Shown piece by piece: positions 25,006 through 34,385 of a stretch of DNA of 64,000 bases (position 1 is its first letter; each line of letters starts with the position of its first letter). Source of the DNA: DASPHG01 sp963849605 (GTDB lineage Bacteria > Actinomycetota > Thermoleophilia > Solirubrobacterales > Thermoleophilaceae). The position numbers and the translations under genes are program-made. The notes under the pieces were generated by a model. That model was not told where the DNA came from. It worked only from the letters and a program-made list of their open reading frames with translations, and made no database searches. The stretch is from contig CAWKHX010000009.1 in NCBI GenBank assembly GCA_963849605.1, positions 35,850-99,849 of the forward strand, given 5' to 3'.

Positions 25006-26334
25006 TGACAGCACCGGCGCCGAGACGCCTCCTCTGGCTGCTCGCGCCGGTGGCAGCCTTCGCCGCCACCCTTGCACTGCTCAACGCGGTGCAGGGGGGC
25101 GGCGGGGCCGCCGCCCCGGCCCTGTTCGACCGGCCGGGGCCGGCGATCGTCGACGTGCCGCTCGGGGCGTCGACCGCACAGACGATCGCGGCGACACGCG
25201 CCGCGATCGAGGACGAGCCCGGCGACGCGGCGCTCCACGCGACGCTCGGTGACCTCTACTACCAACGCGGGCGCGAGACGGCGAACGCGATCTGGAACGA
25301 GAAGGCGCACGACGCATACCGGCGCGCGCTCGAGCTCGATCCGCAGAGCGCCCAGGCCACGACCGGGTTCGGGACGCTCGCGCTCGCCAAACACGACTTC
25401 GCCGGCGGCCTGCGTTACGCACAGCGAGCGCTGGCGCTCGCCCCAGACTCGGTGCGTCCCTATCCCGCGATCGTCGACGGCCAGGTCGAGCTCGGCCGCT
25501 ACCGCGCGGCGGGCCACTCGCTCGACACGATGGTCTCGCTGAAGCCGAACCTCGCCTCGTACGCGCGCATCTCCTACTTCCGCGAGCTTCACGGCGACCT
25601 GGACGGCGCACTCCAGGCGATGCGACGCGCGGTCTCCGCCGGCGGCGGCTCCGCCGAGAACGTCGCCTACGTCGAGACGCTGCTCGGCAACCTCCGGTTC
25701 CAGCGCGGCGACATCGCGCGCGCCGAGGAGGCGTACCGGACGGCGCTCGCGCGCGTCCCCGAATACCTCCCGGCGCGCACCGGGCTAGCGACGGTCGACG
25801 CCGCGCAGGGCGACCTGGACACGGCGATCCGCCGCTACAAGGCGGTCGTCCACACGTCCGCGGTTCACGAGTTTCACCTGCTGCTGCTCGAAACCGAGCT
25901 CGCCGACGGCCGCGATGCCGCCGCTCGCAGGGAAATCGCGTCGATCCGCGAGAACCAGGCGCTCGAGCGCAGCCGCGGCGTCAACACAGACGCGGAGCTC
26001 GCGATCTTCGAGGCCGACCACGGGTCGGCCGCGCGCGCCGTCGAGCTCGGGCGCTCCGCGGTCCGCAAGGCACCGAGCGTTTCCTCCGCGGACGCGTACA
26101 GCTGGGCATTGGCCGCGGCCGGCCGCGGCGAGCAGGCGCTGATCTGGGCCAAGCGGGCGCTCGGACCGGCTGGCGCGACCCGCACGTTCGCTACCACGCC
26201 GGCATGGCCGCGAAGCTCGCGGGTGAGCGCTCGCTCGCCCGCCGGTGGCTCAGCCAGGCGCTCGCGCTGAATCCGCAGTTCTCGCCGCTGCACGCGCCGC
26301 GCGCGGGCCGCACGCGCTCGCCTCACTCGGCTAG
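25005..26334 (+). CDS. Exported/membrane-anchored tetratricopeptide-repeat protein, 3' end frameshifted
   Basis: The protein has an N-terminal membrane or signal segment (about residues 9-28) and TPR repeats from about 60 to 400 (for example Ala-Tyr-Arg-Arg-Ala-Leu-Glu-Leu-Asp-Pro). The continuous frame stops at 26270, but its last ~33 residues are arginine/serine-rich and un-TPR-like. From about 26190 the TPR sequence (Tyr-His-Ala-Gly-Met-Ala-Ala-Lys-Leu-Ala) continues one frame over, and a second shift near 26300 would end at TAG 26332-26334 with Ala-Leu-Ala-Ser-Leu-Gly. I therefore give 26334 as the likely true end. TPR proteins scaffold protein contacts; it is coupled to DUF4331 and presumably its partner. 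Confidence 0.8.
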
Positions 26335-26357
26335 CCGCGCGGTCACACGTCCCGCGC

Positions 26358-27532
26358 ATGAGCCGGCGCCCCAGGCTGATGCGGCCGCGTGCCGCGGCCA
26401 CGATCCGCTTGGCCGATCTTCATCCGCTTCCTCAAATTCGGCGCGCTCGCGTGGGGCGGGCCGGCGGCGCAGATCTCGATGATCTCGAAGGAGTGCGTTG
26501 ACGAGGAGCACTGGGTCTCCGAGGAGACGTTCAAGAAGACGCTCGCCGTCTACCAGGTGCTGCCGGGCCCCGAGGCCCACGAGCTGTGCGTGTACTTCGG
26601 GCGGATCCGCGGCGGCAAGCTGGGAGGGCTGGTCGCCGGCCTCGGGTTCATGCTGCCCGGCTTCGTACTGATGCTCAGGCTCTCCGTGCTCTACGTCGAG
26701 GCGGGCCTCGACGAGCAGTTCGAGGAGCTCTTCTACGGACTGAAGGCTGCGGTCGGCGCGCTCGTGGCGATGGCGGTCGTGCGGCTGGGCCGCAAGTTCA
26801 TCGACAACGTCCGCTCGCTCTGATCGCCGCGGCCGCGTTCGGCCTGACGCTCGGCGTCGGGCTGACCTTCGTGCTCGTGCTGCTTCGCTCGGGCCTCGCA
26901 TATGAGCTGTGGACGAACGCGGGCAGGCGCAACGGCGGCGCGGCGTCGTTCTCGCTCACTCCGCTGACGGCGGGCGGGCTGCTGGTCGGCGCGGTGACGC
27001 TGTCGCTGACCGCCGAGATCTTTATCGAGGGCCTGAAGGCCGGACTGCTCACGTTCGGCGGCGCATACACCGTCGTGCCGTTCCTCCACGACAGCGCGGT
27101 GAGCGCCAGCGCTGGCTGACCGAGGCCGAGTTCCTCGACGGGCTCGCGCTCGGCGGCATCCTGCCGGCGCCGATGATCATCTTCTCCACGTTCGTCGGCT
27201 ATCTGGCGGGCGGGCTCGCGGCGGCCTCGCGATGACGTTCGGGATCTTCCTGCCGGCGTTCGTGTTCCCGATCTTCTTCCATCACGGGCTGGTTGCACTT
27301 GCCGAGAACCCGCGCCTCCGGCCGTTCCTCCTGGGCGTCGCCGCCGGGGTGTCGGGTTGATCGCAGCGGTGACCGTCGAGATCCTCGACGCCAGCATCGT
27401 CGACATGCCGAGCGCGTTGCTCGCGGCGGCCGCCTTCGCGCTGCTCTACCGCTTCCACGGCGAAGCTGACGGTCCTGTTCGTCGTCTGGCTGCGGGCTGG
27501 TCGGCGCGCTGCTGCAGCTCACGGTGCTGTGA
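26358..27532 (+). pseudogene. chrA: Chromate transporter (ChrA), broken by about seven frameshifts
   Basis: Successive frames encode an ordered, near-complete ChrA. An N-terminal piece has Phe-Gly-Ala-Leu-Ala-Trp-Gly-Gly-Pro-Ala-Ala-Gln-Ile and Tyr-Gln-Val-Leu-Pro-Gly-Pro-Glu-Ala (to 26820). The repeat half has Leu-Leu-Thr-Phe-Gly-Gly-Ala-Tyr (to 27116), then Leu-Pro-Ala-Pro-Met-Ile-Ile-Phe, Phe-Gly-Ile-Phe-Leu-Pro-Ala-Phe and a final helix ending at TGA 27530-27532. Frame changes fall near 26418, 26806, 27103, 27225, 27350, 27462 and 27505. Most would be repaired by adding one base, often a C in a C run. Within each piece the protein is well conserved. ChrA exports chromate, which enters cells on sulfate carriers; the intact sulfate importer follows directly. 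Either it is recently dead or the local sequence is faulty. Confidence 0.82.
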
Positions 27533-27723
27533 CGGCTCCACGAGCACGCCGGCTCGGCGTACTCCCCTCCGCTCACCGACATGGGCGAGACGTGGAGCGC
27601 GACGGCATCTTCCTGCGGATCGCCTGAACCTCGCCGAGCCGCAAAGACGTTTGCTACATTGCCGCCGCGTCAATGTCTATAAGTTTGATCTAGATACTAC
27701 GTTTATCGAGAAAGAGGTATTGG
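27533..27723 (+). promoter_or_regulatory. A+T-rich leader upstream of sulfate operon
   Basis: After the chrA stop there are 191 nt without a convincing gene. From about 27645 the sequence becomes unusually A+T-rich for this genome, ending in a strong ribosome site AAAGAGG (27711-27717) six nt before the ATG. I find no well-spaced -35/-10 pair; TATAAG at 27678-27683 is the best -10 candidate. The low GC suggests the operon's promoter and 5' leader. No riboswitch fold was recognised. Confidence 0.45.
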
Positions 27724-28737
27724 ATGTCTGGCTCTCTCAAGAAGGTCTTCGCCGCGCTGGCGGTGCTGGCGCTCTCCGTCGGAATCGCCGCCTGCGGCGG
27801 CTCGGACAGCGATTCCGGCGGAGACGGCAGCGGCGGCAGCCTGACGCTCGTCGCCTACTCCACCCCACAGGAGGCGTACGAGGAGATCATCCCCGCCTTC
27901 AACGCGACCCCGGAGGGCAAGGACGTCTCGTTCGAGCAGTCCTACGGCGCCTCGGGCGACCAGAGAAACGCCATCATCGCCGGCCTCGACGCGGACATCG
28001 CCGCGCTCTCGCTCGAGCCGGACGTCACGTCGCTTGTCGACGAGGGAATCGTCGCTCCGGACTGGAACCAGGACAAGTACGACGGCTTCGTCACGAACTC
28101 GGTCGTGGTGTTCGCGGTCCGCAAGGGCAACCCGAAGAACATCCAGACCTGGGACGACCTCGTCACGGGTGACGTCGAGATCATCACGCCGAACCCGTTC
28201 ACGTCGGGCGGCGCGCAGTGGAACCTGATGGCCGCCTATGGAGCGCAGCTGGAGCAGGGCAAGTCCGAGGAGGAGGCGCTCGACTTCATCAAGCAGGTCC
28301 TCGAGAACACGCCGGTCCAGGACGCGTCGGCGCGCGACTCGCTGCAGACCTTCGTGGGCGGCAAGGGCGACGTGCTGCTCTCGTACGAGAACGAGGCGAT
28401 CGCTGCCCAGCAGGCCGGTGAGGACATCGACTACGTCATCCCCGACCAGACGATCCTGATCGAGAATCCGGTGGCGGTCACCGAGGACGCCGATCCGAAG
28501 GCGCAGGCGTTCCGCGACTTCCTCTTCACCGAGGAGGCGCAGAAGATCTATCAGGACCACGGCTACCGCCCGATCCTGAAGAATCTCGCGAACGAGTCGG
28601 AGTTCCCGACCCCGCCCGACCTCTTCGAGATCGACAAGTTCGGCGGCTGGGACAAGGTCCGCTCGGAGTTCTTCGACCCGGAGAACGGCTCGGTCGCGAC
28701 GATCGAGGAGGAGCTGGGTGTCGCCACCTCCGACTAG
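27724..28737 (+). CDS. sbp: Sulfate-binding lipoprotein of ABC transporter
   Basis: The 337-residue lipoprotein has lipobox Gly-Ile-Ala-Ala-Cys with Cys24. The mature part matches the sulfate/thiosulfate periplasmic binding family (Ser-Tyr-Gly-Ala-Ser-Gly-Asp-Gln near 80, Ala-Leu-Ser-Leu-Glu-Pro-Asp-Val, Thr-Pro-Asn-Pro-Phe-Thr-Ser-Gly-Gly-Ala-Gln-Trp near 160). It captures sulfate at the outer face of the membrane for the CysTWA importer. It is the first gene of the operon, and its end overlaps cysT by 20 nt. A serine/glycine linker after Cys24 tethers it. Confidence 0.93.
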   Translation: MSGSLKKVFAALAVLALSVGIAACGGSDSDSGGDGSGGSLTLVAYSTPQEAYEEIIPAFNATPEGKDVSFEQSYGASGDQRNAIIAGLDADIAALSLEPDVTSLVDEGIVAPDWNQDKYDGFVTNSVVVFAVRKGNPKNIQTWDDLVTGDVEIITPNPFTSGGAQWNLMAAYGAQLEQGKSEEEALDFIKQVLENTPVQDASARDSLQTFVGGKGDVLLSYENEAIAAQQAGEDIDYVIPDQTILIENPVAVTEDADPKAQAFRDFLFTEEAQKIYQDHGYRPILKNLANESEFPTPPDLFEIDKFGGWDKVRSEFFDPENGSVATIEEELGVATSD

Positions 28738-29566
28738 CGCGGCAGGAGCCGAAGCAGTCAGATTGCCGGCCCGAGCGGGGCGTCGCATTAGCGGCGCCCC
28801 GCTGGGCATTGGCATAGCGACGGCCTACCTCAGCATCATCGTGCTGATCCCGCTTGCCCTCGTCGTGAGCAAGTCGACCGAGGGCGGCTGGGACACCTTC
28901 TGGAGCGCGATCTCGTCGCCGCAGGCGACGTCCACGTTGAAGCTGACGATCACGTGCTCGCTGATCGTCGTCGTCGTGAACATCGTGATGGGCACCGTGA
29001 TCGCGTGGGTGCTCGTGCGCGACGAGTTCCGCGGCAAGGCTGTCGTCAACTCGCTGATCGACCTGCCGTTTGCGTTGCCCACGATCGTCGCCGGGCTCAC
29101 GCTGCTCGCGCTCTACGGTCCGAAGAGCCCGTTCGGAATCAACGCGGCGTACACCAAGGCTGGCCTTGTGATGGCGCTCCTGTTCGTGACTCTGCCGTTC
29201 GTCGTGCGCGCCGTGCAGCCCGTCCTCATGGAGCTGGACAAGGACATGGAGGAGGCTTCCGAGTCACTCGGCGCGTCGAAGTTCACCACCTTCAGGCGCA
29301 TCGTCCTGCCGAACCTGCGCCCGGCAATCCTCGCCGGAGCGGGGCTCGCGTTCGCACGTGCGATGGGCGAGTTCGGAGCGGTCGTCTTGATCTCGGGCAA
29401 CATCCCGTTCGAGACGCAGGTCTCCTCCGTCTTCATCTTCAGCCAGGTCGAGAGCAATAACCTCGTCGCGGCAGCTGCCATCTCGGTCGTGCTGCTCGTT
29501 GTTGCGCTCGTTGTGCTCGTTCTGATCTCCCTCCTGTCGCGATGGGCGGCCCGGCATGAGCTCTAA
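28718..29566 (+). CDS. cysT: Sulfate ABC transporter permease CysT
   Basis: The 282-residue permease has about six membrane helices and the cytoplasmic ABC-coupling loop Glu-Glu-Ala-Ser-Glu-Ser-Leu-Gly-Ala-Ser near residue 180 (EAA motif). Leu-Ile-Asp-Leu-Pro-Phe-Ala-Leu-Pro-Thr is typical of CysT. The GTG start lies inside the binding-protein gene. It forms the channel with CysW. Confidence 0.94.
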   Translation: MSPPPTSAAGAEAVRLPARAGRRISGAPLGIGIATAYLSIIVLIPLALVVSKSTEGGWDTFWSAISSPQATSTLKLTITCSLIVVVVNIVMGTVIAWVLVRDEFRGKAVVNSLIDLPFALPTIVAGLTLLALYGPKSPFGINAAYTKAGLVMALLFVTLPFVVRAVQPVLMELDKDMEEASESLGASKFTTFRRIVLPNLRPAILAGAGLAFARAMGEFGAVVLISGNIPFETQVSSVFIFSQVESNNLVAAAAISVVLLVVALVVLVLISLLSRWAARHEL

Positions 29567-30404
29567 TATCAGCGCAATTCCGCGGATGGGCGCGAAGCCC
29601 AAGCGCCGGCGCACGCGTCGCCGTCTGAACGCACCGCGCGTGATCGGGCTGACCTACCTCGGCCTGCTGCTCGCCGCTCCGGTGGCGATGATCATGTACC
29701 GGACGTTCGAGGACGGCCTCCAGCCTGTGATCGACTCGCTCACGACGGCCGAGGCCCAGCACGCCCTCTGGCTCACGTTCCTCATGGTCATCATCGCCGT
29801 GCCGCTGAACACGATCTTCGGCGTAGTCATGGCGCTGCTGCTGGTGCGGGAGCGCTGGCCCGGGAAGTGGTTCATGAACGCCGTGATCGACCTGCCGTTC
29901 GCTGTCTCGCCGGTGGTCGTCGGGCTCGCGCTGATCCTGGCCTATGGGAACAACTCTTCCATCGGCGGCTGGCTGGTGGACCACGGCATCGAAGTGATCT
30001 TCACCCCCGTCGGAATGGTCCTCGCGACCATCTTTGTATCGCTGCCGTTCGTCGTGCGCGAGGTGATCCCCGTGCTGAAGGAGATCGGCACCGAGCAGGA
30101 GGAGGCGTCCGAGACACTCGGCGCGAACTCGTGGCAGACGTTCTGGAAGGTCACGCTGCCGGCGATCCGGTGGGGCGTCGCTTACGGCGTGGTACTGACA
30201 ACGGCACGCGCGCTCGGTGAATTCGGCGCCGTCTCGGTCGTGTCCGGAAAGCTCTCCGGCCAGACCGAGACGCTCACGCTCCGCGTCGACGAGCGCTTCG
30301 AGCACTTCGACATGATCGGCGCCTACTCCGCCTCGATGGTGCTCGCCGTGATGGCCCTGGGGACGCTGCTTGCGATGAACATCTTCAAGAAGGAGGACTC
30401 GTAA
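29556..30404 (+). CDS. cysW: Sulfate ABC transporter permease CysW
   Basis: The 282-residue permease has an arginine-rich N-terminal tail, six helices and the EAA loop Glu-Glu-Ala-Ser-Glu-Thr-Leu-Gly-Ala-Asn near residue 187. Gly-Glu-Phe-Gly-Ala-Val-Ser-Val-Val-Ser-Gly is characteristic of CysW. It overlaps cysT by 11 nt and cysA by one base, so expression is coupled. Confidence 0.94.
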   Translation: MSSNISAIPRMGAKPKRRRTRRRLNAPRVIGLTYLGLLLAAPVAMIMYRTFEDGLQPVIDSLTTAEAQHALWLTFLMVIIAVPLNTIFGVVMALLLVRERWPGKWFMNAVIDLPFAVSPVVVGLALILAYGNNSSIGGWLVDHGIEVIFTPVGMVLATIFVSLPFVVREVIPVLKEIGTEQEEASETLGANSWQTFWKVTLPAIRWGVAYGVVLTTARALGEFGAVSVVSGKLSGQTETLTLRVDERFEHFDMIGAYSASMVLAVMALGTLLAMNIFKKEDS

Positions 30405-31381
30405 TGGGAATTGTCGTTGAGAACGTCTCGAAGAAGTTCGGCGACTTCGTCGCGCTCGAGAACGTGTCGCTCGAGGTGCCGAGCGGATCGCTGACCGCTC
30501 TGCTCGGCCCGTCCGGCGGCGGCAAGTCGACCCTGTTGCGCGTGATCGCCGGGCTCGAGCAGCCGGACAGCGGAACGGTCATCCTCGACGGCCAGGACCT
30601 GACGGCGTCGCCGGCGCGCGAGCGCGGGGTTGGGTTCGTCTTCCAGCACTACGCCGCGTTCAAGCACATGACCGTGCGCGACAACGTCGCCTACGGCCTC
30701 AAGATCCGCAAGCGCCCGAAGGACGAGATCGCGGGCCGCGTCAAGGAGCTGCTCGCGCTCGTCCACCTCGACGGCTTCGCCGACCGGTACCCCGCGCAGC
30801 TATCGGGCGGGCAGCGCCAGCGGATGGCGCTCGCGCGAGCGCTCGCGGTCGAGCCGAAGGTCATGCTGCTCGACGAGCCGTTCGGCGCGCTCGACGCGAC
30901 GGTCCGCAAGGAGCTCCGCGCGTGGCTCCGCCGTCTCCACGAGGACGTGCACGTGACGACGATCTTCGTCACGCACGACCAGGAGGAGGCGATGGAGGTC
31001 GCCGAGCAGATCGTCGTCCTCAACGAGGGCCACGTCGAACAGGAGGGCACGCCGCGCGAGCTGTACGAGACGCCCGCCAACGAGTTCGTCATGAGCTTCG
31101 TCGGCCCGGTCAACAAGCTCGACGGCCACTACATCCGCCCGCACGACATCGACATCGTTGTCGACCCGTCGGACCAGGCGTCGGAGGCGATGATCGACCG
31201 GATCATCCACCTGGGCTTCGAGATCCGAATCGAGCTCACACACCAGGACGGCTCCCACTTCCACGTCCAGCTCACGCAGCCACAGCTCGAGGAGCTGGAG
31301 CTGAACGAGGGCCAGATCGTCTGGGTCAAGCCCGGCCGCAAGACGAAGTTCGAGAACGGCCAGACGAAGATCAGCGCGTAG
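30404..31381 (+). CDS. cysA: Sulfate ABC transporter ATP-binding protein CysA
   Basis: The 325-residue ATPase has Walker A Gly-Pro-Ser-Gly-Gly-Gly-Lys-Ser-Thr, signature Leu-Ser-Gly-Gly-Gln-Arg-Gln-Arg, Walker B Val-Met-Leu-Leu-Asp-Glu-Pro and switch His in Val-Thr-His-Asp-Gln. A C-terminal TOBE-like regulatory region (about 235-325) follows. It powers CysTW sulfate import. A strong AAGGAGGA ribosome site lies in the end of cysW. The four genes sbp-cysT-cysW-cysA are a complete importer. Confidence 0.95.
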   Translation: MGIVVENVSKKFGDFVALENVSLEVPSGSLTALLGPSGGGKSTLLRVIAGLEQPDSGTVILDGQDLTASPARERGVGFVFQHYAAFKHMTVRDNVAYGLKIRKRPKDEIAGRVKELLALVHLDGFADRYPAQLSGGQRQRMALARALAVEPKVMLLDEPFGALDATVRKELRAWLRRLHEDVHVTTIFVTHDQEEAMEVAEQIVVLNEGHVEQEGTPRELYETPANEFVMSFVGPVNKLDGHYIRPHDIDIVVDPSDQASEAMIDRIIHLGFEIRIELTHQDGSHFHVQLTQPQLEELELNEGQIVWVKPGRKTKFENGQTKISA

Positions 31382-31512
31382 CGCGCTAATCGACTGAAGT
31401 CTCTACAGGGTCCGCGAGTTCATCCAGAAGCACGATCGAGAATCCCTCAATCGGAGGGTGGTCGCTCCGATGGGCTGATGACAGACTCGGCAGGCGGCAT
31501 CAGGAAACTCGC

Positions 31513-33250
31513 ATGCCTACCCACGCCGACCACTTCCCGACGGACGTATCTGATCTCGCGCGCAGCAAGAAAGCCGAGACTCTCGACGTCCGCGACGGTG
31601 AATCCGTGGATCTTCGGATCGCTCCCGTCACCAAACAAATAGGCGACACGATCGTGCGGATGCTCGCATACAACGGTTCGATTCCGGGCCCAACGCTCAG
31701 GGTCGCGGAAGGCTCGGAGATCGTCGTAAACGTCGAGAACCGGGGCGACTTGGAGGCGACCGTCCATTGGCATGGGCTACGCCTCGACAATCGCTACGAC
31801 GGGACGCACGAGACGCAGCGGCCGATCGAGGTCGGCGAGAGCTTCGCGTACCGACTCTCCTTTCCCGATCCCGGCGTCTACTGGTACCACCCCCACATCC
31901 GCCAGGACTACGGGCAGGAGCTCGGGCTGTACGGCAACATCGTCGTCGTCCCGAGCGACCCTGACTACTGGCCGTCGGCCCATCGGGAAATTGCAATCAC
32001 GCTCGACGACGTCCTGATCGAGGACGGCCAGGTCGCCCATTTCAGTCCGACCGAGACGACGTATTCCGCGATGGGGCGCTTCGGCAACGAGATGCTCGTT
32101 CAGGGCGAGTCCGAGCTTGCTCTGACGGCGCAGGCCGGTGAGGTAGTCCGCTTCTACCTCACCAACACCGCGAACACGCGGGTCTTCAATGCCGCCTTCC
32201 GCGACGCTCGGATGAAGCTCGTCGGCGGCGACAGCGGGCGCTGTGAGCATGAGCAGTTCGTGGACTCGGTCGTGCTCGCGCCGTCCGAGCGAGTCGTAGT
32301 CGATGTGCTCTTCCCGCAAGCCGGCGAGACGGGCCTCGAACATCGGACGCCCGAGCGCACCTACATTCTGGCCTCGATCGCCGTCGGCGGGGAGGCGCTC
32401 GATTCAGAGCCGACGCAGGCATTCGAGGCGCTCCGCACGAACGCCGAGCTCGTAGCCGAGCGCGAGCGGATCGAGCCATACAGGGAGGCCGAGCCGGACG
32501 AGACGATCGCCTTCGTGGCCGAGATGGACTTCGAGGCGCCGGAAGGAAAGGTCGTCTTCGCGTGCCCGATGCACGCGGAGGTAGTGAGAACCGAGGAAGG
32601 GTCGTGTCCGAAGTGCGGGATGAAGCTGATGCCCCAAGCGGCCGCGGTGGTCTTGACGTGCCCGATGCACCCCGAGGTCATCAGCGCCAGTGCAGGGCAA
32701 GTGCCCCGAATGCGGCATGAAGCTGATGCCGAGCCTGGTTGTCGCTGGAGCGACGGCGGAACACCCCGCCGGTGACCACCAGGTTGACGACGACGACAAC
32801 GACGCCGCGCACGCGCACGACCACGCGTCGGGCGCAATCGAGTGGGAAGACGACATGGTCGAGGTCAACCGCAAGACCACCCCCGCCAACACGCGCTGGA
32901 AGCTGATCGACCGCTCGACGGGCGCGGAGAATCACGCGATCAACTGGAAATTCCGTGTCGGCGACCAGGTGAAGATCCGACTCGTTAACGAGATGGACTC
33001 CGACCACCCAATGCACCATCCGTTCCACATCCACGGTGCCGGCCGGTTCCTCGTGCTCAGCCGCGACGGCGTCGAGGATCCGAACCTGGTCTGGACGGAC
33101 ACGGTTCTGGTGAAGACGGGTGAGGTCCTCGACATCCTGCTCGACGTCACGCATCCTGGACGGTGGATGGCTCATTGCCACATCGCGGAGCACCACGAGA
33201 GCGGAATGATGTTCAGCTTCGAGGTCGCGCCGAACGGCGACGGCGGCTGA
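31513..33250 (+). pseudogene. Multicopper oxidase with two inserted heavy-metal-binding domains, one frameshift
   Basis: Cupredoxin domains 1-2 occupy residues ~25-330, with the copper motifs His85-Trp-His87 and His126-Pro-His128. Two consecutive ~30-residue heavy-metal-binding domains follow near residues 349 and 380, each with Cys-Pro-Met-His and Cys-Pro-x-Cys-Gly-Met. A histidine/aspartate-rich linker leads to a final cupredoxin domain with His-Pro-Met-His-His-Pro-Phe-His-Ile-His and His-Cys-His-Ile-Ala-Glu-His. All type 1, 2 and 3 copper ligands are thus present. The frame breaks near 32696 in the second metal domain, where one extra C spoils the continuation; the first frame stops at 32775 and the second runs to 33250. 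Multicopper oxidases oxidise Cu(I) or phenols outside the membrane. No signal peptide is obvious. CsoR lies 2.5 kb downstream. Confidence 0.82.
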
Positions 33251-33844
33251 TCAGCGCACCAGCGCCAGGAACTCCTGGCGCGTGCGCGCGTCGTCGCGGA
33301 CCAGTCCGTGCAGCGCAGACGTGACGGTCTTCGCCCCCGGCTTCTGCACTCCGCGCAGCGACATGCAGAGGTGCTCGGCCTCGATCACGACGCCGACGCC
33401 CTTGGGCTCGAGCTCGCGCTGTAGCCAGCCCGCGACCTGCGTCGTGAGCCGCTCCTGGACCTGGAGCGAGCGCGCGAAGTAGTCGACGACGCGCGCCAGC
33501 TTCGACAGGCCGAGGATTCGCTCGCCGGGGAGATAGGCGACGTGCGCGACCCCGGTGAAGGGCAGCAGGTGGTGCTCGCAGAGCGAGTGGAACTGGATAT
33601 CGCGCGCGACGACTAGCTCGTCGTACCCGCCGTCGTTCGGAAACGTCGTCGCGTCGAATGGCACGGGGCTCAGGAGCTCCGCATACATCGCAGCGATGCG
33701 GCGCGGAGTCCCTTCCAGGCTCTCCGACGCGGTGTCGGCGCCAAGGGCCTGGATCAGGTCGGCGGCGGCACGTTCGGCGGCCTCGAGGTCGACGAAGGAC
33801 GGGTCGGTGGGAACGGCATGGAGTGCGGCAATCGAATTGGTCAC
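33251..33844 (-). CDS. folE: GTP cyclohydrolase I
   Basis: The 197-residue enzyme converts GTP to 7,8-dihydroneopterin triphosphate, the first step of folate biosynthesis. The zinc ligands are Cys89, His92 (Cys-Glu-His-His) and Cys160 (Glu-His-Leu-Cys-Met), and the active-site sequence Ser-Leu-Arg-Gly-Val-Gln is intact. Length and motifs are normal. GTG 33844 is the start. It abuts the multicopper oxidase stop (convergent) and diverges from the DoxX gene. Confidence 0.96.
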   Translation of the reverse strand: MTNSIAALHAVPTDPSFVDLEAAERAAADLIQALGADTASESLEGTPRRIAAMYAELLSPVPFDATTFPNDGGYDELVVARDIQFHSLCEHHLLPFTGVAHVAYLPGERILGLSKLARVVDYFARSLQVQERLTTQVAGWLQRELEPKGVGVVIEAEHLCMSLRGVQKPGAKTVTSALHGLVRDDARTRQEFLALVR

Positions 33845-33947
33845 GCGGGCTTAGCTACCCGCCGCCCGAAGTCCTTACCCCGTAAGACGGAGCCGGCGCG
33901 CGACGCGAAGGGGGTCAGCAACCGAATCCTCTGAAGGAGGCCCCAAG

Positions 33948-34382
33948 ATGAGTTCCATCGCCGCCGTTCTGCGACCAGTCCCGATCCCGAGGCCGAATGT
34001 GCTTCGCAGCGACCCCGCCGCGCAGGCGTTCATGCTGCTGCGGATCGGGTTCACCGTCGCGCCGATCCTGTTTGGCCTGGACAAGTTCGCCGAGGTCCTG
34101 ACCGACGACTGGACGCGCTACCTCGCGACCGAGTTCAACGACATCATCCCCGGCAGCGCGCAGGACGCCATGTACATGGTGGGCGCCGTCGAGATCGTCG
34201 CCGGGCTCGTCGTCCTGTTCTCCCCCCGCTTCGGCGGGCTGCTCGTGGCCGGTTGGCTCGGCGGCATCATCGTGAGCCTCCTGCTGGTCGGCGGGTACGG
34301 CGACATCGCGCTCAGGGACTTCGGTCTCCTGCTCGGCGCGCTGAGCCTGTCCCGTCTCGCGACCGCCTACTCGCGCGAGTAA
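33948..34382 (+). CDS. DoxX-like small membrane protein
   Basis: The 144-residue protein has four hydrophobic segments, the DoxX/DoxD plan. Arg-Ile-Gly-Phe-Thr-Val-Ala-Pro-Ile-Leu-Phe-Gly-Leu-Asp-Lys-Phe in helix one and Val-Gly-Ala-Val-Glu-Ile-Val-Ala-Gly in helix two are characteristic. Members associate with thiol or oxidative stress defence; in mycobacteria a DoxX works with superoxide dismutase. A strong GAAGGAGG ribosome site precedes ATG. It begins a plus-strand run of regulators. Confidence 0.85.
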   Translation: MSSIAAVLRPVPIPRPNVLRSDPAAQAFMLLRIGFTVAPILFGLDKFAEVLTDDWTRYLATEFNDIIPGSAQDAMYMVGAVEIVAGLVVLFSPRFGGLLVAGWLGGIIVSLLLVGGYGDIALRDFGLLLGALSLSRLATAYSRE

Positions 34383-34385
34383 CCG

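Noticed and set aside
31447..31773. Minus-strand frame before the multicopper oxidase
   Set aside because: It is antisense to the start of the oxidase, with no motif.
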